This document shows positions 49,227-58,244 of a DNA stretch of 64,000 bases, piece after piece. The DNA is taken from the NCBI GenBank assembly GCA_945860265.1, contig CAMAQF010000002.1, positions 53,094 through 117,093 of the forward strand, in the 5' to 3' direction. Positions within the stretch are counted from its first letter, which is position 1; every line of letters begins with the position of its first letter. The stretch is from Emticicia agri. GTDB taxonomy: Bacteria > Bacteroidota > Bacteroidia > Cytophagales > Spirosomataceae. The notes below the pieces were generated by a model. The model was not told where the DNA came from, did no database searches, and worked only from the letters and a program-made list of their open reading frames with translations. Made by a program: the position numbers and the translations under genes.

Positions 49227-49505
49227 TTATTCATAAACTTCTTTACGGTGAGCGATTTTAGCAACAGTTATTGTAATAATATTATCTTGAATCGCATAAA
49301 CTATTCTGTAATCCCCAACCCTGATTCTATAAAGTGGTTTAAACTTTAAGTTAGGTACTTTAAAATTAGTAAGTCTTTTGTAGCCGTGTGGTCTTGGATT
49401 ATCTCCCAGATTCTGTACTTTTTCAAAAACTTCATCTTGTCCATCGGCTGGCAACTTTCTAATTTCTCTTTCAGCACTTGCCGTAAATATTATTTGATAT
49501 TTCAT
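49227..49505 (-). CDS. RelE/ParE-family toxin
   Basis: This 92-residue protein has TASAEREIRKLPADGQDEVF, NPRPHGYKRLTNFKVPNLKF, YRIRVGDYRIVYAIQDNII and AKIAHRKEVYE, the fold and sequence order of RelE/ParE toxins, with the RVGDYRIVY strand and basic residues that contact mRNA or gyrase. Which target applies is unclear. It overlaps its antitoxin by four bases (ATGA), as such pairs usually do. Confidence 0.9.
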   Translation of the reverse strand: MKYQIIFTASAEREIRKLPADGQDEVFEKVQNLGDNPRPHGYKRLTNFKVPNLKFKPLYRIRVGDYRIVYAIQDNIITITVAKIAHRKEVYE

Positions 49506-49714
49506 CTACCTACACGTTGTGCTAAAATTTCTTTCTTGATTTCCTCAAAAGGCTTTGTTGGCTCGTCTTGTCTCTCAAATACGGTTAGTGTATCTATTAA
49601 ATCTTCAAACAATTCTTGCATTTGCTGATTTCTTAAATCGAATTGTACAGCAACTTTTTGTCCTTTTGCATCTGTCAAAAAGCTTATGTTTCTTTTTAAT
49701 GTTGCGACAGTCAT
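49502..49714 (-). CDS. Antitoxin of the RelE/ParE-type pair
   Basis: The protein has 70 residues: a start of MTVATLKRNISFLTDAKGQK and a middle of FDLRNQQMQELFEDLIDTLT. The acidic C-terminal half (ERQDEPTKPFEEIKKEILAQ) should wrap the toxin. I do not recognise a named family, but the position upstream of the toxin with a 4-bp overlap is characteristic. It is the promoter-proximal gene and probably represses its own transcription. Confidence 0.8.
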   Translation of the reverse strand: MTVATLKRNISFLTDAKGQKVAVQFDLRNQQMQELFEDLIDTLTVFERQDEPTKPFEEIKKEILAQRVGR

Positions 49715-49776
49715 ATTTTTATTGTTTTATTCTAAACAAATATAAAACTTAATTTAATATTTTCTTATTTCTTCAT

Positions 49777-52095
49777 CTATTCCATAATTCTCAATTTCGC
49801 AAAACTCAATAACAGCGTTTTTTCTCCTTGCCCTTTTGCATCAAATTTGATAGTTGCCTTACGGTCATTACCATTAATATCCATTTTAGTTACAGTTCCA
49901 TAGCCAAATTTTGGATGTTCTACTTTATCGCCTTGTTTTAGTCTAGAAGTATCGCTTGCCACAAAATCGCCAGTTGGTGTATGATTTACTGGTGTAGCTT
50001 TTGCAACAGGTTTTAGGTTAGAAATAATGCTATCTTTCTTAGAAAAAGGTAAAACAGATGTAGATGAACTCGTGGCTGGGCGGTCATTTCGAGCTTCACT
50101 ATTTCCGTAAGAAACTACCCTACTTTTTGAAATTTGCAAGTATTTTGGGTCAATTTCTTCTAAAAAACGACTTGGTTCGCAGTAATTCAGACGACCATAA
50201 TTATAGCGACTTTCGGCATAGCTTAGCGTTAATTTCTTTTCGGCACGAGTTATGGCTACGTAAAACAAACGGCGTTCTTCTTCCAAATCACTGCGTTTTG
50301 ACAGCATCATTTGTGATGGAAAAAGGTTTTCTTCCAAACCAACAACATATACATACTTAAACTCTAACCCTTTTGCTCCGTGAATCGTCATAAGAGTCAC
50401 ACGGTCTTGGTCGCCATCTTCATCTTCTTGGTCGGCGGTGGTCATAAGCGTAACCGTCTGCAAAAACGCACTCAAGGTAGTTTCTTCATTCTGCGATTCG
50501 CCGCCCGCAGCATTATCAACAAATTGCTTTATTGAGTTGAGTAATTCTTGAATATTTTCGTAACGAGCCAAACCTTCGACGGTTTTGTCATCGTACAATT
50601 CTTTCAAAAGTCCTGAAGTTTTGGCAATATATGAAGCCACTGCGTGGGCATCTTTGCCTTCTTCAATTAGCAAACCATAGCTTTTAATCAGCGTCGCAAA
50701 TTCATCAATCGTGGTTGCGGCACGCCCAGCAATATATTGACCGATATTGCTCACAACTTCCCAAACCGACTTATTATTTTCAGCAGCCGTTACTACAATT
50801 TTGGCAACAGTTGTATCACCAATGCCTCTTTTGGGTAAATTAATGATTCGTTTGAAAGCTTCGGTATCACTCTGATTTATTGTAAAACGCAAATACCCCA
50901 ACAAATCTTTGATTTCCTTACGTTGATAAAACGACAATCCACCAACGATTCTGTATTTAATATTTAGTTTTCTTAAAGCCTCTTCAAAAGCCCTTGATTG
51001 AGCATTTGTGCGGTAAAGAATAGCAAAATCAGTATTTTTGAGACTATTATTATTCTTTTCTTCAAAAATATTTGTTGCAATTAAGCGACCTTCTTCATTA
51101 TCAGAAGCTGCTTTTATAACATCAATCTTGCTTCCTTCTTCGTTTTCAGAGAAAACCTTTTTCTCTAATTGTTCTTTATTTCGTGCAATAACCGAATTGG
51201 CAGCATTAACAATATTTTGAGTCGAACGATAATTTTGTTCGAGTTTTACGGTTTTCAAATCAGGATAATCTGACTTAAAATTCAAGATATTTTGAATATT
51301 TGCCCCACGGAACGCATAAATACTTTGTGCATCATCGCCCACGATACAGATATTCTGATGCACCGACGAAAGTTTGCGAGTAATTAAGTACTGCGAAACG
51401 TTTGTATCCTGAAACTCATCGACCATAACGTGCTTAAACTTATGCTGATATTTGTTTAAAACATCCAAATGATCACGAAAAAGCACATTTGTATTATATA
51501 ACAAATCATCAAAATCCATGGCGTTTGCTTGAAAACAACGCAAGACAAACATTTTGTAAAGACGACCGATTTCGGGCATTCGAGCGGCTTTATCATCTTC
51601 CATATAAATTGGATTAGTAGCATAAGCCTCCCACGAAACCAAAGCATTTTTGGCACTTGAAATCCTATTTAACACATAATTTACTTTGTAAGTTTTATCA
51701 TCCAAAGCCAATTCTTTAATAATTGACCGCATCAAAGATTTTGAATCGTCGGTATCATAAATCGTAAAATCGGAGGTATAACCGAGTCTCTTTCCTTCAA
51801 AACGCAGCATTTTGGCAAAAACTGAGTGAAAAGTTCCCATCCAAAGATTTTTGGCATCGCTTCCAATCACCGACTCAACACGCTGACGCATTTCTCCCGC
51901 TGCTTTATTGGTAAACGTCAACGACAAAATATTGAAAGGATCAACGCCTTGCTCAATCAGCCACGCAATACGATAAGTAAGCACACGAGTTTTGCCCGAA
52001 CCCGCACCCGCAATAATCATCAATGGGCCTTCGGGGTGCGTTACTGCGTCACGTTGTGGTTGATTAAGTTTCTCTAAATAATTATCTTTTGCCAT
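49777..52095 (-). CDS. ATP-dependent DNA helicase UvrD/PcrA
   Basis: The 772-residue superfamily 1 helicase acts in repair and replication restart. Motifs in order: LNQPQRDAVTHPEGPLMIIA with GAGSGKTRVLTYRI (Walker A), LTFTNKAAGEMRQRV (Ia), MDFDDLLY, VDEFQDTNVSQYLI (Walker B), GDDAQSIYAFRGA, EQNYRSTQNIV (IV), LMTIHGAKGLEFKYVYVVGL (V) and RRLFYVAITRAEKKL (VI). The C-terminal Tudor-like KVEHPKFGYGTVTKMDING supports PcrA. It runs toward the antitoxin gene. Confidence 0.95.
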   Translation of the reverse strand: MAKDNYLEKLNQPQRDAVTHPEGPLMIIAGAGSGKTRVLTYRIAWLIEQGVDPFNILSLTFTNKAAGEMRQRVESVIGSDAKNLWMGTFHSVFAKMLRFEGKRLGYTSDFTIYDTDDSKSLMRSIIKELALDDKTYKVNYVLNRISSAKNALVSWEAYATNPIYMEDDKAARMPEIGRLYKMFVLRCFQANAMDFDDLLYNTNVLFRDHLDVLNKYQHKFKHVMVDEFQDTNVSQYLITRKLSSVHQNICIVGDDAQSIYAFRGANIQNILNFKSDYPDLKTVKLEQNYRSTQNIVNAANSVIARNKEQLEKKVFSENEEGSKIDVIKAASDNEEGRLIATNIFEEKNNNSLKNTDFAILYRTNAQSRAFEEALRKLNIKYRIVGGLSFYQRKEIKDLLGYLRFTINQSDTEAFKRIINLPKRGIGDTTVAKIVVTAAENNKSVWEVVSNIGQYIAGRAATTIDEFATLIKSYGLLIEEGKDAHAVASYIAKTSGLLKELYDDKTVEGLARYENIQELLNSIKQFVDNAAGGESQNEETTLSAFLQTVTLMTTADQEDEDGDQDRVTLMTIHGAKGLEFKYVYVVGLEENLFPSQMMLSKRSDLEEERRLFYVAITRAEKKLTLSYAESRYNYGRLNYCEPSRFLEEIDPKYLQISKSRVVSYGNSEARNDRPATSSSTSVLPFSKKDSIISNLKPVAKATPVNHTPTGDFVASDTSRLKQGDKVEHPKFGYGTVTKMDINGNDRKATIKFDAKGQGEKTLLLSFAKLRIME

Positions 52096-53204
52096 TCGTT
52101 TCTCTTTTTGGACTACAAATTTAGCAGTATATTCTCAAAAAGCATCATAAATGGAAAATTGAGATTTGGATAGCAAGTCATACTACACCCTAAAAATCTC
52201 TAATACACTTTTTAATCTTAGTGATTTTCTTAATTTTGGAAGAAATTACTAAATACAATACTCTTACGATATCCAAACTTGCTTTAAACTAATTGTGGAA
52301 AATAAACGTACTCGAGCTCTCTTTTTGGGATTTGAGAAATTGTGGGCATATGAGAATTCTTGAAACCAAGAATGTTATAAAGTGTAAAGTGACCTAATTT
52401 TTGATTGAGAGCTCCATTTTAACAACAAGCTTTAAATTCATCAACAAAATAAAGTTTAAATATTTTTTGAAATGTGATTGTTGCAGGACAGTACAGGATA
52501 GTGAAAAAAAAGATATCTTTTTAATTGCATATTATATAGAAAAAATATCCTTATTTTTGTTTTTCAATTTATAATATTAAGCAAAATGTATTGAAGTTTT
52601 GGATCCGGTAAAGTATTACTAATGTTTTTATTATAGATATTGACTTTTAATAAATGAATCATTAGGGTAGTTATCAACCTTATTTATAAATTGACAAACT
52701 AACCCTTTATAGCTTAAATCAAAATACCATTTTAAGTGTTAAAATATTAAATCATTCAGTATAAAAATACCTCATTGGGTCTTTTAACATTTAAGGCGAC
52801 TTTTAAAGAGAAAATCGTGATTGGATTTTATCATGTTACTTTTTTTAAATATTGACATTTTATACGTTTTTAGTCTTTTTTCATTACGATTTCTGTTCTT
52901 TCATTAATTTTCCATGTTGTGGTTTATTTCAATAATCATTATCCACAAGTGAGGCATTATCATTTACTTTAAGTACAATAAAGTAAGTATCTGTTGAATA
53001 ATTTTCAGGGACTTTGGTCTTTGTGTTCAACTCAAGAAAATGTAATTCTTTTCTATTAGATTATTAATTATGTGAATTTAAAACCAACAATGATGAGTTT
53101 ATTAAACAGACCAATGTTAGTTGTTTTTGTACGAAACCCAATCTATCAACTTGTAGCAATTTTTAGTTAAATCATTTTTCATTTAACCCTGATTAATCTA
53201 TTGT
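52096..53204. other. 1.1-kb noncoding region before the SusCD genes
   Basis: No gene is supported. It is about a kilobase of AT-rich DNA separating the helicase gene from the higher-GC SusCD block. A perfect 8-bp inverted repeat (TTACTTTA/TAAAGTAA, 52964-52986) is the clearest structure. TATTTTTG at 52552 is a weak -7 match. A 26-codon ORF from 53090 to the stop at 53170 (MMSLLNRPMLVVFVRNP...) is too short to trust. The susC promoter must lie here. Confidence 0.45.
52964..52986. promoter_or_regulatory. Inverted repeat upstream of susC 1
   Basis: ttacttta and taaagtaa are exact inverses around agtacaa, about 220 bp before the susC start. An operator role is a guess. Confidence 0.25.
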
Positions 53205-56200
53205 ATGAACTTTTACTTCTATACTCGTTTGCTAAGGCTAATGGCCGTGCGGGCATTGGGGGTTGTTCTGTTTTTTAGCTTGTCTGCCGATGGCCTTGCC
53301 TACGGAAACAGTCTACATAATGTCCTAATTAAACCCCAACCCTCAAATACTGACTTACTTTTTAATTCTGTTGCTGATCGAATTGTGAAAGGCACAGTAA
53401 CTGATGAAAATGGCGAGGTCTTGCCTGGTGTTACGATAATATTAAAAGGACTTCAACGCGGGACCACTACTAATAATACCGGACAATACCAAGTCAGTGT
53501 ACCAGATGATATTAATGAGCTTATTTTTAGCTATGTAGGTTATCTTTCAAAAGAAGTGACGATTGGCAACAAAACAGCTATCAACGTGGTTTTACAAACC
53601 GACGAAAAATCGTTGGAAGAGGTAGTGGTAGTAGGCTATGGTACTCAAACTAAGCGTGAACAAACAGCTGCTATTAGCACCATTGGGGGCGATGAAATCT
53701 TAAAAGCCCCTGTTACCGATGCTACCAACGCCCTTATTGGTCGAGTATCGGGTTTGTTTGCTCAGCAACTTAGTGGACGTCCTGGATTGAGTTCTGCAAA
53801 CATTACTATTCGCGGAAGGGCTTCTACCAATTCGGCAGCCCTAATTATTGTCGATGGAGTTGAACGTCAGACCTTTGGTGATATTGACCCGAATGAAATT
53901 GAGTCTATTTCTGTCTTAAAAGACGCCTCTTCTACTGCTTTATTTGGAATAAAAGGAGCCAATGGGGTCATTATCGTTACTACTAAATCGGGCAAAAGTG
54001 GCAAATCGAAAGTATCGTATTCAGGAAACGGGGGTCTGGTAAATTTTACCCAAATTCCTGAATTTCTTGATGCTTATCCAAGTGCCATGCTGCACAACGA
54101 GGGCGAAGAAAACCTTCTTAAATATGGTTTGGTACCAGCTAGTTTTCAGAAAGTATTTACGGCTCAGGATTTGCAGATATACAAAGATGGTACTGGCGAT
54201 CGCCTGCTATATCCTAACACTAATTGGTTCAAGGCCGTTACAAAGCCCAACTGGTTCAGAACCCAGCACAACCTTAACTTTTCGGGCGGTTCCAAAGCCA
54301 TTAAGTATTTTGTATCGATGGGATATTTGTTTGAGGATGGCGGTTTTAAGGATTTCAGCACCCCATCGGGCTACAAAACCAACCCTTCCTATACCCGTTA
54401 TAACTTCCGATCAAACCTAGATTTTAACTTGACGCCAAGCACTATACTCAGCTTGCGACTTGGCGGACGATTAGAGGGTCGCTATTCCTTTCAAGCTAAT
54501 GGTGGTCAAGGTGATTTGCGTCAGCGTTTCGAAACTGGACCGGAGTATTTGCTAACCCGAATGTATGCCATTCCTGCTTGGATTATTCCATTTTATCCTG
54601 AATATATAAACCCCCAAAACCCTCAGGATCAATTATTAGACAACACTCTAAACCAGATTGAAGATTTTGGGCGGTCTGGTGTCAACACTTTTAATCCATA
54701 TGCCGTTATCAAACGAAACGGCTATGTTGATTACCGAAATAATGCAATTGAAAGTGTGTTTGTGTTAGATCAAAAACTGGACCTAATTACCAAAGGACTA
54801 AGCTTTAAAACAACGTTTGGTTATGATGCCTACATTGCTGGCGTTCGAGCACAAGGTGGAGCCTACGCAGCCTACAATGTAAACCGGACAACCAAAACCC
54901 TCGAGCTAGCTCGTGGCTCGTTTGAAGACCCACTTGGTGGGGTAACAGCTCAAAACTATGGCTATGTAAAAACCAACCTGCAACTATCCCTAAACTACGC
55001 CCGTTCGTTCGGTAAGCACAACGTATCGAGTGTGGCTGTTGCACAGCGAGAATTACGTGGGTCTGATGGTGTAGCAGCTCCGTTTGCCAACGAAGGATTG
55101 GTTTTACGAGCAACCTATAACTATAACAGCCGCTATTTTATTGAACTTAATGGAGCCTACAATGGTTCCGAAAACTACCCTAAAGCCGAGCGATATGGAT
55201 TGTTCCCGGCCATTTCGGCGGGGTGGACTATTAGCGAAGAGAAGTTTTTAAAAGGAGCCAAATGGATTGACTATCTTAAAATTAGAGGGTCTTATGGCTT
55301 GATTGGTTTTGGAAATGTGACTAGTACCCGGTTCTTGTATTTAGATGAATACTCTAACGGAGGTGGTACGCCTGGAACAAGTTCTAATTCCATAATAAAC
55401 AATCGGGTTTTGTTTGGCACGGCTAGTACCAATGTGTCAAATCCAGTAGTATGGCATAGCCGCTCGGGCAACCCCGATGTAACCTGGGAAAAGTCAATCA
55501 AACGTAATTTTGGTATAGAAGCTGCGTTTTTGCGTAACAGGTTATCGATAACTGCGGATATTTTCGACGAGAAGCGTTACGATATTTTGTTAGCCCGTAA
55601 TAACTCTTCACTTGCAATATTTGGCGAGTCATTGCCACAAAGCAACTATGGTGAGAACTATAATGGTGGTTTTGAAGTTGAAGCCAGTTTCAAAGATGCA
55701 AAAGGAAATTTTCGATACGGTATTAGTGGGCAATATACTCATGCTAAGAACCGCATTGTCCGAACAGATGAGCCTATCAACCTCCCAGAAAATCAGAAAG
55801 TTACTGGACAGTCTATCGGGCAGTTTCGAGGCTATCAAGTACTTGGTTTTTACCAAAGTCTAGAAGAGATTGCCGCAAGCCCCGCAAGTCTAATCAATGG
55901 TGCCGTGATTCCAGGCGATTTTAAATTTGCTGATATAAATGGTGATGGCATCCTTGACGATCAGGACCGCACACCTATTGGCTATGCCGACATACCTCAG
56001 AATGTGTTTGGGATTGAGCCAAATTTTGGCTACAAAGGATTTACATTGTCGGCTCTTTTACAAGGTGTCACGAAAGTAAACTCAAACGTATTTTTTGCTG
56101 GTGGGAATTATTACTCTGAGATGCTGAATCGCTGGACACCCGAAAATGCACAGAATGCCACCTGGCCCTCTATTCGGCCCCGTGGAACAGCTGCGCCCAG

Positions 56201-56480
56201 TTACTCCACCAACGATTACCTGCTACAGGATGCAAGTTATCTGAAGCTCCGTAACGTGGAGATAAGCTATGCTGTGCCAGCTGCCTTTGCCAAACGCCTG
56301 AATATGGAAACTATTCGCGTATATCTGACTGGACAGAATCTGTTTACCTGGACAAAATTCGTAGGCCTCGACCCCGAAAATAATCAGACTAGTGCAGTGC
56401 AAGGTTCTTTCTTTTCGGGGCCCAACAACGCCATGCCAATTTCCCGAATATTTAACTTAGGTGCAAATATACAATTCTAA
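53205..56480 (+). CDS. SusC/RagA-like TonB-dependent outer-membrane receptor, pair 1
   Basis: The 1091-residue protein has a signal peptide in the first 35 residues. A carboxypeptidase-D-like domain (KGTVTDENGEVLPGVTIIL to YVGYLSKEV) is followed by the TonB-box-like EEVVVVGYGTQTKREQTAA, the plug (ALIGRVSGLFAQQLSGRPG, IRGRASTNSAALIIVDGVER, IESISVLKDASSTALFG, GANGVIIVTTKSG) and a 22-strand barrel. GDFKFADINGDGILDDQDRT and the terminal AMPISRIFNLGANIQF fit SusC. Together with its SusD it imports a glycan; substrate is unknown. Its GC content is visibly higher than that of the neighbouring region. Confidence 0.95.
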   Translation: MNFYFYTRLLRLMAVRALGVVLFFSLSADGLAYGNSLHNVLIKPQPSNTDLLFNSVADRIVKGTVTDENGEVLPGVTIILKGLQRGTTTNNTGQYQVSVPDDINELIFSYVGYLSKEVTIGNKTAINVVLQTDEKSLEEVVVVGYGTQTKREQTAAISTIGGDEILKAPVTDATNALIGRVSGLFAQQLSGRPGLSSANITIRGRASTNSAALIIVDGVERQTFGDIDPNEIESISVLKDASSTALFGIKGANGVIIVTTKSGKSGKSKVSYSGNGGLVNFTQIPEFLDAYPSAMLHNEGEENLLKYGLVPASFQKVFTAQDLQIYKDGTGDRLLYPNTNWFKAVTKPNWFRTQHNLNFSGGSKAIKYFVSMGYLFEDGGFKDFSTPSGYKTNPSYTRYNFRSNLDFNLTPSTILSLRLGGRLEGRYSFQANGGQGDLRQRFETGPEYLLTRMYAIPAWIIPFYPEYINPQNPQDQLLDNTLNQIEDFGRSGVNTFNPYAVIKRNGYVDYRNNAIESVFVLDQKLDLITKGLSFKTTFGYDAYIAGVRAQGGAYAAYNVNRTTKTLELARGSFEDPLGGVTAQNYGYVKTNLQLSLNYARSFGKHNVSSVAVAQRELRGSDGVAAPFANEGLVLRATYNYNSRYFIELNGAYNGSENYPKAERYGLFPAISAGWTISEEKFLKGAKWIDYLKIRGSYGLIGFGNVTSTRFLYLDEYSNGGGTPGTSSNSIINNRVLFGTASTNVSNPVVWHSRSGNPDVTWEKSIKRNFGIEAAFLRNRLSITADIFDEKRYDILLARNNSSLAIFGESLPQSNYGENYNGGFEVEASFKDAKGNFRYGISGQYTHAKNRIVRTDEPINLPENQKVTGQSIGQFRGYQVLGFYQSLEEIAASPASLINGAVIPGDFKFADINGDGILDDQDRTPIGYADIPQNVFGIEPNFGYKGFTLSALLQGVTKVNSNVFFAGGNYYSEMLNRWTPENAQNATWPSIRPRGTAAPSYSTNDYLLQDASYLKLRNVEISYAVPAAFAKRLNMETIRVYLTGQNLFTWTKFVGLDPENNQTSAVQGSFFSGPNNAMPISRIFNLGANIQF

Positions 56481-56486
56481 ACCATT

Positions 56487-58193
56487 ATGAAATTCATTTA
56501 CTATACACTCCTTATTGGTTTCCTTTTGCTAGATGTTTCCTGTGAAAAAGACTTTCTGCAACGTGACCCTGGTGTTGCCATCACAGAAACCAACGTTTTC
56601 ATTGACCCTGTTTTAGCCACCCGATTTGCCGATAACACTTATAACTTTTTGTTAGATGAATTTGGTCGGCTAAGTACATTACAGAGCCACAAAGGCACCA
56701 CTGGACAGCTTTCGGATGAGGCAATTTTTGGCGAAACCAGCTTAGGACATGGTATCCTAACCATGAATCAAGGAAAGTTTTTAGATGACTTCTCTACCGA
56801 TGTGAGGGTCACTTATAGTCGGATGTATCAGGGTATTCGGAACGCCAACGTAATGCTTGCCAACGTGGATAACGTTAAATGGACAGCCGCTGAAAATGGC
56901 CCTCTCATCAAGGCTCAACAGCTGTTTCTTAGGGCATTTTTTTACTTTGAACTCGTGAAACGTTATGGCGGAGTTATTCTGTTGGATAAACCCTTGGCTC
57001 AGACCGATGACTTCGATTTACCCCGTAATACATACGAAGAAACTGTTGCTTTTATTCTGAAAGATTTGGCGGATGCAGAGGCCATTCTATCAAAAGAAAC
57101 TTGGGGGACTTTTTATAATCCTACAACCGACTGGAACGCAGGCAACGGTGGTCGAGCTACTGTTGGGTCGGTTAGGGCATTGCGTTCTCGCTTATTGCTG
57201 ATGGACGCGAGCCCCCTTAATAACCCAACTAGCGACGCCGCCAAATGGCAACGGGCCGCAGATGCTGCCAAAGCTATTATTACATCGGGTAAATACTCAT
57301 TGCACCCAGCCTATGGAACCTTGCTTAACCAACCCACTTCACCTGAATACATTCAGATTAAAGTGCGGGCTCCTCGTTCGGGTAATGGTGGATTCCTAGG
57401 CGATTTTATCATTCCGCCTTCGTTTGGGGGGGCACAGAGTCAATTGAATCCCACCCAGAATCATGTTGACCTTTACGAAATGAACAACGGAAAACCTATC
57501 ACCGACCCCACTTCTGGCTATAAACCGCAAGACCCCTACGCAGGCCGAGACCCCCGGTTTTATGCCAACATCATCTATAATGATCAAACTTGGCAGGGTA
57601 GAAAAGTGGCAGTGTGGGTTAATAATGCGACAACACCAGCATCGTTCGGTGTTGATTTTCAACCTGCTTCCACTACCTCTACCCGCACCAGATATTATAC
57701 CAAAAAATTGTGGCCAGAGTCGGTTCGTGGGGGAACAGGAGGAGCGTCTGCCATTCTGAACTATATCTTTTTCCGGTATGGTGAAGTGTTGCTCAACCAC
57801 GCCGAGGCTCTCAATGAAGCCCAAGGACCAGTAGCAGATGTGTATTCGTCAATCAACCAAATCAGAAAGCGAGCCGGTATGCCTGACTTGCCTACTGGAT
57901 TGACCAAAGACCAAATGAGGAATCGAATTCACAACGAACGGGCTGTGGAATTGGCATTTGAAGAGCATAGATGGTGGGATATCTTGCGATGGAAAAAGGG
58001 TATTGAGATAATTCCAAAAACCATCACAGGTATTGATGTGGAGCGGCTTACGGTAACAACCTTTAAGTATACAGTGATCCCGTTGCCAGCTGTTTATCAG
58101 CGGGTTTTTCAAAACCATATGCACCGCTATCCCATTCCTCGCAATGAAATTTTCAAAAGCAACGGCATCTTGAAACAAAATCCAGGCTGGTGA
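56487..58193 (+). CDS. SusD/RagB-like lipoprotein, pair 1
   Basis: This 568-residue lipoprotein begins MKFIYYTLLIGFLLLDVSCE (lipobox Cys at about 19). AQQLFLRAFFYFELVKRYGG is the SusD TPR-like region, RALRSRLLLMDASPLNNP another, NEAQGPVADVYSSINQIRKR and MRNRIHNERAVELAFEEHRW, then WWDILRWKKG, the last blocks; it ends LKQNPGW. It sits on SusC 1 as the lid and binds glycan outside the cell. Only six bases separate it from SusC 1. Confidence 0.95.
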   Translation: MKFIYYTLLIGFLLLDVSCEKDFLQRDPGVAITETNVFIDPVLATRFADNTYNFLLDEFGRLSTLQSHKGTTGQLSDEAIFGETSLGHGILTMNQGKFLDDFSTDVRVTYSRMYQGIRNANVMLANVDNVKWTAAENGPLIKAQQLFLRAFFYFELVKRYGGVILLDKPLAQTDDFDLPRNTYEETVAFILKDLADAEAILSKETWGTFYNPTTDWNAGNGGRATVGSVRALRSRLLLMDASPLNNPTSDAAKWQRAADAAKAIITSGKYSLHPAYGTLLNQPTSPEYIQIKVRAPRSGNGGFLGDFIIPPSFGGAQSQLNPTQNHVDLYEMNNGKPITDPTSGYKPQDPYAGRDPRFYANIIYNDQTWQGRKVAVWVNNATTPASFGVDFQPASTTSTRTRYYTKKLWPESVRGGTGGASAILNYIFFRYGEVLLNHAEALNEAQGPVADVYSSINQIRKRAGMPDLPTGLTKDQMRNRIHNERAVELAFEEHRWWDILRWKKGIEIIPKTITGIDVERLTVTTFKYTVIPLPAVYQRVFQNHMHRYPIPRNEIFKSNGILKQNPGW

Positions 58194-58244
58194 TAAGCCG
58201 CCTTCCCTCACTTGGTAAAGGAGAGGGTTAACTTACCAGACATT

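Noticed and set aside
53090..53170. 26-residue leader peptide before susC 1
   Set aside because: Short frame without conserved features; likely chance in AT-rich DNA.
54805..55113. Minus-strand ORF inside susC 1
   Set aside because: Antisense shadow of a well-supported TonB-dependent receptor.
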